Position numbers and translations under genes: made by a program. Positions 56,288-64,000 of a DNA stretch of 64,000 nucleotides are shown here, piece after piece. The notes under the pieces were generated by a model, which searched no databases, had not been told where the DNA came from, and saw only the letters and a list, made by a program, of their open reading frames with translations. Each line of letters starts with the position of its first letter. Within the stretch, counting starts at the first letter, position 1. This DNA is from Cunninghamia lanceolata (lineage: Eukaryota > Streptophyta > Pinopsida > Cupressales > Cupressaceae): assembly GCA_027924645.1 (NCBI GenBank), contig BSBN01000494.1, positions 568,001-632,000 of the forward strand, given 5' to 3'.

Positions 56288-57411
56288 GTTGTGCGTAAAA
56301 TCGAGTATACAAATAATGGTGTGAAGGTCTCCACAGAGGATGGTTCAGTTTACACTCCAAAGAACACCATTGTATCCATTAGCGCGAGAGTGCTGCAGAC
56401 AAAGCTTATCCAGTTTAAACCTGATTTGCTCGTAAGTATGACTATTTCACATTTTAAAAGTTAATTCAAACTTCAGACTTGTTAAGACTTTTGACTATGT
56501 ATACATGTGGAAGATATGGAAGCTGGGTGCAATATACAATTGGGATATGGCGATCTACTGCAAGATCTTCATGAAGTTCCCTTATAAATTCTGTCCAACA
56601 GGAGGACCAGGAACCGAATTCTTTATGTACGCCCATGAGAGAAGAGGCTATTACAATATCTGGTAGGTAATAACCATATCTTGCCCTTTTCCTTTAGTTC
56701 GGATCATTTGCACGATTTCTGTTGCGATGACAGCACCTGGAAAATGAGTACCCTAGAGGGAACCTTCTTATGGTAACTGTACAAGATGAGGATGCGGGAA
56801 GAATAGACCAACAGCCTAAAGAGGAGAATAAAGCTGAAATAACCACAGTTTTAGTAAAGATGTTTGGCAATGGCATTCCAGAGATGTCTGATATCTTGAT
56901 TCCCAAAAGGGGACAGGATCAATTTTACAAGGGAACATTTTCAAACTGGTCAATTGGTGTCTCCGTGCAAGACTTTTACGAGTTAAAGGTTGTTCACCGC
57001 AAAATAGATCTAAATTTTATTTATTCGTTTCCTTACTTGGCTAACAAACTCTCCATAGCGTGTATAACAATGTTATTGGTTTTTGCAGGCACTAGTTGGT
57101 CCTCTATTCTTCACCAGCGAGAATAACAGTTAGGAGTACAATGGATACATTCATGGTGCCTATCTTGCGGGTAACATACCTTTGAATCTTTATGGGGCAA
57201 TCTAGATATATGTACGTTAAAATTCTTTGCTCACGTACCCTGTATCATATCAATAGACATGAACACTGCTAATATGGTGTTGGATTGCATTAAAAATGGC
57301 ATCTGCACCAACATTTCAACGCTCATAAATGAGATGACCAAACCCGTAAATATAGATACTCACGCTCATCCCGCCAACATGTGGCTGTTTACAAAATTTT
57401 CAAGATTTTAA
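56288..57411 (+). pseudogene. Polyamine oxidase, exons 5-9 (pseudogene)
   Basis: This is the C-terminal half of a flavin polyamine oxidase. Exons by splice signals and phase: exon 5 56288-56431 (VVRKIEYTNNGVKVSTEDGS...FKPDLL), exon 6 56514-56666 (IWKLGAIYNWDMAIYCKIFM...RRGYYNIW), exon 7 56734-56988 (HLENEYPRGNLLMVTVQDED...FYKGTFSNWSIGV), exon 8 57089-57170 (ALVGPLFFTSENNS*EYNGY), exon 9 57257-57411 (DMNTANMVLDCIKNGIC, stop TAA). These follow plant apoplastic PAO closely (FYKGTFSNWPVGV; YFTGEHTSEHYNGYVHGAYL). Two nonsense codons: TAG ends exon 6 where the family has Gln after Trp (VWQ), and TAG in exon 8 in the FAD-binding TSE.YNGY box, where GEH has also become SEN. All splice sites are plausible. 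It was inactivated after acquiring a complete gene structure. Confidence 0.9.
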
Positions 57412-58193
57412 AAAAAATTCGACCTGATCTGTTGATGATGTTCAATTGATTGAAATACTTTATTTTTGATGATGGTCCAATTATTTCTACACGTTGACAA
57501 ATTTTTGACTGTCTGTACATTTACACCACACCAGCTGTTTAAGCTCTTCTCGCTCATCCAGAGATCAAACGAGTAACATGATCTTTATAAATTTATTATA
57601 GTTTCTTCTGGTAAAACTACAAGGATCTCCTGCTTAGCATTTTTCCCTTAGAAAAGTTGTGCATAAGATATTAAATAGTCATTTATCACTCGCGTGAATT
57701 TCCTTGAGAAAATCCTTGTCTTTATAGAGGAAGAAAATATCCAGAAGTAGACTAAACCTTCTGAAGCCATACTTGCTGATCTCTATTTGTTACAAATTCT
57801 CCTCAAGTTAAATTAGTTTGATATATCATTTTAATCTATGTTACCAGAAACTGACCATAAGATGACAAGGTAATAGAAATGAAATTTGAAAAGGTTGGGT
57901 ATAAGAAACGTGATGTATATAATAAATATATATTTCAAAATACAACATAAATTTTATATACAATTATTTATATTAATTTTATATACTATGATATTATAAA
58001 AATTATATCAAATTAAATTTATAATTAAAAATATAGTATTAAATAAATTATATACTCAATTTAAAATTACTAATAATAAACAACTAAAAAAATATTAAAA
58101 ACAACTATACTTTATAAAAAAACAAAATAAACTTTTACAAAAATCAAGAAATAAAAAAATAAAAGAAGTGCAAGTGGAAAAGCCAAAACATAA

Positions 58194-58228
<35 letters not shown>

Positions 58229-58248
58229 ACACTGCACAAAATGAAAAT

Positions 58249-58285
<37 letters not shown>

Positions 58286-59808
58286 ACACTGCACAAAATG
58301 AAAATCTTGAGGAATGCCCAACCATTTCAACAAAAACAGGGTGCCCCCATTGCATTTCTAGTAACTATAATTTTAATATCTAAAGTGTTAATTTATATTT
58401 GTATCTTAATTCGGAGGAGAAAATATTTGGAAGTTGAGCAAGAAGAAAGGCCCCAATTAGGAGGCCGACATGACAAGACATAGTTCACCTTAATTCAATT
58501 TCCAATGTTACCATCCTATGGCCAACTTTTTGGAAATTAGTTGTTATCCTTCATCTTACACACCGAAACTATTGAGTTGAGCAATTAGCGATATGTGTTT
58601 ATACACATACCAATATCATCAACAATTATCAAGTATAAGAAGAGAGAGTGAGAATCACTCTAAGGAGCTTCACTAGTGGTTTAATTATTTTATCTCGACA
58701 AAGCACTATTTTATTAAATTTGGGTAAAAGACTAATAGTCTAGATTCTAGTAATAGCATTATAGGTATTTAGAATATTAAAATTGGATTCTATTTTTTTA
58801 CTTTTGGTTTGTATTTAGTTTGAGATTATATTATAAGCATATTTCTTTTGGTTTTTAAATTGTGTAATATTGGATTAAAAGAATGTAAATATTGGTTTTT
58901 AATAAGGAAGATATTGGATTATATCTATATCATTGACTTTTCAGATGAATGGTATTGGATTTAGACAATCTCATTATTGATTAATTGTATAATTGACATT
59001 AAGTAATCAATAGTAGATAAATGAAATGTGCGATACAAAACAAATTTGAGTGTGTGGTTAATCTTGAAATGTCCAATTGCAAAATTAGTTGTTGAAATAA
59101 ACTTGAATATTTTATTCATACAAGACAAAATTACAATAATAACATCTTATTAAAGTTTGATTTACAATAAAAAATAATTATCTTCACCAATGCTCTTCCA
59201 AAGGAGTGTTTTATAGATTTGAGACACAGTTGGGGTTCACCTCATTGATCTTCAAGGGGAGAATGAAGAAATTGCCGATCCACGTGCTATGGATAGCATT
59301 TATTTTTTTAGTTTTAACATTTATTAGTATATTTTGTATTTTTAGTCTTTTTTTATTGTTCTTTATTTAGTTAATTTTCTATGCTTTCTTTTCTTAAGCT
59401 TAGTTTTAGCATGTTAAAAGATATTATATATTTGAATGTAAACACCTCTTACATTAATTGGAATATGAAATATTTAACAAAGTGGAGAGAGAAAATAAAT
59501 AATACTAATGTACCTTTGTATTTCTCCCATATCATAATGATTGTTTACATCCAAATATATAAATAATATTCTTTTAACTAGAAGCTTTGAAAAAGCTTTA
59601 TTCTTTTTAAACTTAGTTTTAAGCTTTCATGTACAACTTTTTAAAACTTCTTGTTAAAAAGATATATTTGGATCTAAATAGTCTATGATACACTAGTAAT
59701 TTGGAGTAGTTTTACTATTATTTATTTTATCTCTCAATTTTATTAAATATTTTTGATATTTTAATTTAATGTCAGAACAACTTTATTTTTAGTTTTTTAA
59801 AGAACCAC
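57412..59808. other. AT-rich intergenic region between PAO copies
   Basis: No coding or RNA gene recognised. It contains the TA microsatellite duplication (58195-58308). Frames over the TA runs are artefacts. A 61-codon frame at 59381-59566 has no motif. Confidence 0.45.
58195..58308. repeat. (TA)n runs with duplicated 26-base unit
   Basis: Two (TA)n tracts (58195-58225, 58252-58282), each followed by the same unit (CAACACTGCACAAAATGAAA then ATCTT). A tandem duplication of TA tract plus unit. Confidence 0.8.
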
Positions 59809-60227
59809 TTAGGGGAGAGTGCCCAATAGTGGTGCGGGTACTAATAGCTGTTATAGTACATGTACATTGAAAGCCCAATATTTTAGAAGTATGGAACTAG
59901 TAGTTGTAAGAGAGGACCCAATAGTTGAACAAAATATGCCCATTACTTTCAAAAAAGAACAAATCATATGATGCCACATTGACACACCAAAAACATGACT
60001 TAATGCACCACTATTGGTCTAACTTTTTTTAGAGGCCTATTATGACCCCCTCCAAAGAAACGTGTCGTCCAAGTGGCAAATCAATGTCCAACGTGTTAAA
60101 ATGAAATATTTAGGTTGTCCACGTCACCATTTACATGGAAAAGACAATTTTTTTTTATTCGGATGACATGGCGCGCCAGGTAGAGGGGAGAAGTTAGGGT
60201 GACCCACTATGGGTCCCTCTCCCGTAA
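59809..60227. mobile_element. MITE-like element with ~24-bp terminal inverted repeats
   Basis: The left end TTAGGGGAGAGTGCCCAATA and the right end, read inward, TTACGGGAGAGGGACCCATA match with few differences and both continue GTGG. Length 419 bases, no ORF. A TTA/TAA at the ends could hide a trinucleotide target site as in PIF/Harbinger elements; I could not prove a target duplication, so the superfamily is open. Confidence 0.6.
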
Positions 60228-60419
60228 TTATTATTTCCTTTCACCCCTACCGTCACTATATTTTTCCACTATGTCCCATCACTTTATTAAGCTAAAAAGG
60301 GCATCTCCACTAACAAAGCAAGCATCACTGCAATTTGAGTTTTAGCCACCATAACGACATTGGTTGGGTGTTAAAAAATTGATATCAAACATTATTCCTG
60401 CTTTGTATGTGTGAATAAG

Positions 60420-61045
60420 GTAAAGATGGCAGTTGAAAAGACGTCAATGTGAATGTGAATGATAGTTAATGATAGTGATTTATAATTAACAATAGTTAAT
60501 GATAGTAGTTGTGGTTCACTCTATTTAAATATCATCTATTTCAATGATCAAACAACCAATAGCAATTTTACATTTCATTTACAACAAAAAATGGTAAATA
60601 TTTGTCCTATTTTTATTGGCCAAAATTGATCTTTAACTATTGAAGTGGATGATATTTAAGAACAGCCGTTGTGGTTGGTGTGATTTATAATTAACAATAG
60701 TTAATGATAATAGTTGTGGTTAGTGTAAAATTATATGGTTCTAATTATATGGTTGGAAATGTGAGATAGAATTAATTCTACAAATGAAAGGTTTAAGGAA
60801 ATTAATAATAGATACCACTCAGAGAAAACAAACAACACTTATTCAGAGAAGCAAACTTAAATTGATTTCATTCACAAAATGATAAATATATATAACATTT
60901 CTAAATGTACTATACACAACTACTCACATTTATTATCCTATTTGATTGTCTAACCTCACAACCACTATCATTAACTATTATTGACTATAAACCACTAACA
61001 TTAACTATCTGATTCTGTTTATCAACCATTAATATTAACCGTGTT
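60420..61045. repeat. Nested inverted repeats upstream of the second PAO gene
   Basis: AATAGTTAATGATAGTAGTTGTGGTT-type blocks occur forward near 60460-60530 and 60690-60722 and inverted near 60962-61010 (ACCACTATCATTAACTATTA). A second pair, TTAAATATCATCTATTTCAA at 60524 and its near complement at 60637-60660, lies inside. This could fold into a large hairpin or be a decayed foldback element. Confidence 0.6.
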
Positions 61046-61338
61046 AACATTCTTCCTTAATGTTACAGGTTACATAAAATGCCTTCTACAAAACACTTAT
61101 TCACAACATCTGCAACCTTATACTGCGTATTCATTCGTATAATTTAAACTGTTTATAGCAGGTCATGACCACAGTCTGTCATAATTTTGCCACTTTTAGT
61201 TGTCGGGTAGAGATCAGAAAAAAGCGCTCAAATTTTATCTATAAACAGTGGCTTGGAGAGACATCTTTCCAAGCCGCGGTGTGGCGTTTCTACACTATAG
61301 TTCGTTAGAGAAAGTATTTTACGTTCAGGATAAGTAGA
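61046..61338 (+). promoter_or_regulatory. Proximal upstream region of the second PAO gene
   Basis: TATAAAC at 61240-61246 is a plausible TATA box about 95 bases before the ATG. Nothing else specific is seen. Confidence 0.4.
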
Positions 61339-61799
61339 ATGGGTTTATCTAATTTGGTTCTCTTCTCCATATTGGGAACGTTAATGCTCAGCTCATCCTA
61401 TTCCGCAGATGCTGCCGCTGCCACCACCATTATCGTTGGGGCTGGAATGTCAGGTATCTATTAATGTTTGTTGATGTTTAACCTTTGGCTTTGAGGTCAA
61501 TGAGTATAACTTTTGTTTTTTTTTTAATGTTAACTCTTTGTGCAGGAATCATGGCGGCAAAGACTCTGTCTGAGACGGCGATTAAGGATTTTGTAATATT
61601 GGAAGTGACGAATAGAATCGGAGGAAGAATACACAAGAAGACGGTGGCAGGGTATGCCATAGAAATGGGTGCAAACTGGGTGGAAGGCGTCGGGTCTCGG
61701 AAGAATGTGAATCCCATTTGGACTCTTGCTAACAAATACAACCTGCGGACCTTCAAGTCTGACTGGAGCAATCTTAGTTACAATATCTATGATCAGGAG
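61339..61799 (+). pseudogene. Polyamine oxidase 5' exons, cut by a Copia element
   Basis: This is the start of a flavin polyamine oxidase of the secreted (apoplastic) class. Exon 1 (61339-61453) encodes MGLSNLVLFSILGTLMLSSS followed by YSADAAAA, a good signal peptide, then TTIIVGAGMSG, the FAD-binding GxGxxG motif. The intron is 61454-61545 (AG|GTATCT ... TGTGCAG|GA, phase 1). Exon 2 (61546-61799) reads IMAAKTLSETAIKDFVILEV, RIGGRIHKKTVAGYAIEMGA, NWVEGVGSRKNVNPIWTLAN and SNLSYNIYDQE, all close to plant PAO. No stops. At 61800 a Copia LTR begins within coding sequence, so the gene is interrupted; later exons, if present, lie beyond 64000. The order on the same strand after the 56288-57411 pseudogene suggests a tandem PAO pair. 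Confidence 0.9.
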
Positions 61800-62498
61800 T
61801 GTTAATTTTTGTGTAGCTTGGACAGGGGTTCTAGTCTCGGGTGAAGATTACGAGGCTGGAAACACAGCTGGAATAATTATCTCCATACCTAGATAATTGA
61901 TTTCTCGAGAGACTTCTAGATATTAGGGTTTAGAGTCTAATTAATCCTAGCCATTGATTAAAATTAAATCATGGCCATTGGTTTTCAATGAGGGGATTAT
62001 AAAAGAGGATCAATAAGCATTTGGAAAACATAGATCCGAGAAGTATTTGCAGCGATAGCAAATAAATAAATTTGTGGTGATAGCAAATTGATTTGCAGTG
62101 AAAGCAAAGGGCGCAGTGATAGCGTTGGAGAGCAGTGGAATTGCCGGATAAGGAAAATATTGCCGGAGCAATTTCAGCAGGAACAATTGAGGGAAGGGAA
62201 TTTACAGGAAAGAAATTTCCAGAGCTCTGCCAGTAAGAGGCAAGCAATTTTGTATCTCTTGATTTCCTGTAGTTGAATAAAATTCATATCTGCTGACTGG
62301 TTTTCCCTTCGGGGTTTTTCCAGGGACAATTTGTCCAAAACATTGTGTTCATTTTATTTTTCTATCTCCGTGATTTTTCCGTGAAGTTGCAGCTGTGTTA
62401 TTATTTAATATTTGCTGTAAATTATTTAATTTTTCGGCAGTCAAATAATCTTATAAGATAGGAAATTAATAATCAGTAGCTGCAATAGATTTTTCACA
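61800..62498 (+). repeat. 5' LTR of the Copia element
   Basis: TGTTAATTTTTG...TTTTTCACA, TG...CA ends, directly followed by the primer site. Confidence 0.85.
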
Positions 62499-62510
62499 TG
62501 GTATCAGAGC
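62499..62510 (+). promoter_or_regulatory. tRNA-Met primer-binding site
   Basis: TGGTATCAGAGC, a perfect initiator-tRNA-Met complement, directly after the LTR. Confidence 0.92.
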
Positions 62511-62606
62511 AGATCTGAGTGCAGAACAGGCACAGAGAGAAAGGAAAAATAATCTAGGGTTTATAAAACCCAGTTTGACCTCTTCAAATTATTATTTTCT
62601 TTTGAG

Positions 62607-64000
62607 ATGGCCTCAGCAGGTTTAAGAGATCAGGATAGATTGGATGGAGCCTCAAATTTTGGTGTCTGGAAAGCCAGAATTTCTTTATCGCTGGAAGAGA
62701 ATGGTATCAAGGATTATGTGACCACTGTTGTACCTGTACCTACAGACGCAACACAGCTCGTAGCATATAAGAAGGAAGATGCCAAGGCAAGGAGGTTGAT
62801 TCTTGACGGTGTTAAGGATCATATTGTTCCGCATATTGTAGAGTTAGATACAGCAAAGACGATGTGGGATGCCATTATGAATCTGTACCAAAATGCTACC
62901 CTTAACCGAAAGCTGATTCTCAGAGAAAAGTTAAGGAATACCCGGATGAATAAGGGAGAAGACGTCACAAGTTACCTCACCAGACTTAGACTTGTCAAGG
63001 ATGAATTGGCAGCTGTTGGAGACAAACCAAAGGATGATGAGCTAGTACGAATAGCCCTGAATGGGTTTACTAAGCAGTGGGATGTCTTTGTTCAAGTTAT
63101 TAATGGACGAGACACCTTACCGAGTTGGGATCGACTATGGAGTGACTTCACTCAGGAGGAGCTTAGACTAAGTCTTGTCAATGGAACCAGCAGTAATAGT
63201 CAAAAAAGTGAGGTGGAACAGGAAAACGTTGCCCTAGCAGGAAAAGGGAAAGCGAAGAAGGGGTCTGGCAAAGGATCAAATTCAAAAAGTGAGAAGAAGA
63301 AGGACTTATCTAAGATCAAATGCTATGGCTGTCACGAGTTCGGCCACTATGTCAGCGATTGCCCACAAAGGAAGAAAAATGAAAAGACGGGCAAGAAGCA
63401 GACGGCAGCTTCAGCAAGTGTAGATGAGCTTTCTAGTAGAATGGAGGATGAGTTTGCACTCATAGCTTGCCTGACTAGCTCAACCTCACAGGGTGTTTGG
63501 TATATAGACAGTGGGACATCATTTCATATGACAGGAGTTAGGGAGTACTTCTCCAGCTACAAGGAGGAGGACATCAGATTCCAGATTCAGATGGGGAACA
63601 AGTCCAAGTGCAATCTAGTTGGGAGAGGGACTGTTCTATTTCAGAGGGAGAATGGCAAGCCTATTTCCATTCATGATGTGTTGTATGTGCCAGGCTTGGG
63701 CATGAATCTAATTTCTGTATCTGTCCTTCAGGATAAAGGCTACAATGTACTCTTTAGAGGGGCGCATGTTTTAATCAAGCATAAGGATTGGAAATCACCC
63801 ATAGCTATTAGAGTTAGGAGCGGCCGATTTTATAGGTTGTAGTTTGATACTCCTAAGGCACTAGTGAGTAGCAGTAATCCTAGAGATCAAGGAGAGCTAT
63901 GGCATAGAAGGATGGGCCATATACATCATGGAGCACTTAAATTGCTTCGTGAGACAGTGACAGGTGTTCCAGACGTGAGCACAGAGCATGATGATGTATG
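62607..64000 (+). CDS. Copia gag-protease-(pol) polyprotein, incomplete
   Basis: This forms the virus-like particle and begins the polyprotein. Start: ATG at 62607 (MASAGLRDQDRLDGASNFGV), the first ATG after the primer site and leader. Gag core of the UBN2 type: NFGVWKARISLSLEENGIKD, AKTMWDAIMNLYQNATLNRK, LREKLRNTRMNKGEDVTSYL. Zinc knuckle CYGCHEFGHYVSDC at 63320-63361. Protease active site VWYIDSGTSFHMTG (63497; DSG intact), then VPGLGMNLISVSVLQDKGYN (63688). After a single in-frame TAG at 63840 the same frame continues with GELWHRRMGHIHHGALKLLR, the GAG-pre-integrase domain, to the window end. Apart from that stop the ORF is intact. The stop may be a mutation; regulated readthrough cannot be excluded. 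Confidence 0.9.

Larger units (their letters stand above)
61800..64000 (+). mobile_element. Ty1/Copia element inserted in PAO exon 2, 5' part
   Basis: LTR 61800-62498, initiator-tRNA-Met primer site 62499-62510, gag-protease from 62607, GAG-pre-integrase at the window end. Gag is open over 411 codons, so it is young compared with the other Copia pieces. The 3' half is beyond the window; the target duplication (expected AGGAG or similar) cannot be checked. Confidence 0.92.

Noticed and set aside
58112..58483. ORFs made of alternating Tyr/Ile residues on both strands
   Set aside because: They are translations of the (TA)n microsatellite.

Overview
This is nuclear DNA of a seed plant with a large, repeat-filled genome. 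Decayed plant LINEs (DUF4283 ORF1, zinc knuckles), hAT transposons with a DUF659 transposase, Ty1/Copia and Ty3/Gypsy elements nested in each other, a plant mobile domain and genes for cis-prenyltransferase and apoplastic polyamine oxidase all point to plants. A gymnosperm (conifer-like) source is my inference from the nesting, the age of the repeats and the 15.8 kb element; no single feature proves it.

Layout. 1-2.3 kb: LINE ORF1 remnant. 2.6-3.7 kb: minus-strand LTR-element remnant. 4.6-8.5 kb: hAT element with a broken minus-strand transposase. 8.8-9.5 kb: small non-autonomous hAT relative. 9.6-13.9 kb: LINE lacking its reverse transcriptase. 15.9-16.8 kb: a short intact host ORF, a cis-prenyltransferase (dehydrodolichyl-diphosphate-synthase type), on the minus strand. 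17.3-19.8 kb: another LINE, cut by a minus-strand LTR element (19785-25243) that carries gag and protease plus an unrecognised ORF but no reverse transcriptase or integrase. 25.2-30.6 kb: a Gypsy pol fragment fused to a Copia pol fragment, then exons of a polyamine oxidase (PAO) gene, then a LINE piece.

About 3.5 kb of that block (27047-30573) is repeated directly at 50929-54159. Between the copies lies a minus-strand Gypsy integrase with a long, unrecognised additional ORF. That ORF is split in frame by the youngest complete insertion, a Tat-like Gypsy element (31424-47205) with near-identical LTRs, a 5-bp target duplication (ATTTT), two RNase H domains and an antisense plant-mobile-domain ORF.

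Downstream of the second copy the PAO pseudogene resumes: LINE in an intron, then five exons at 56288-57411 carrying two nonsense codons. After AT-rich spacer, a MITE and an inverted-repeat cluster, a second PAO gene starts at 61339; its second exon is interrupted at 61800 by a Copia element with long open gag-pol that runs off the window.

Host coding content is therefore small: one apparently intact cis-prenyltransferase ORF and two PAO loci, one a scattered pseudogene and one disrupted. The rest is mobile DNA, so the main interest is how the elements recombined and which unusual ORFs they carry.
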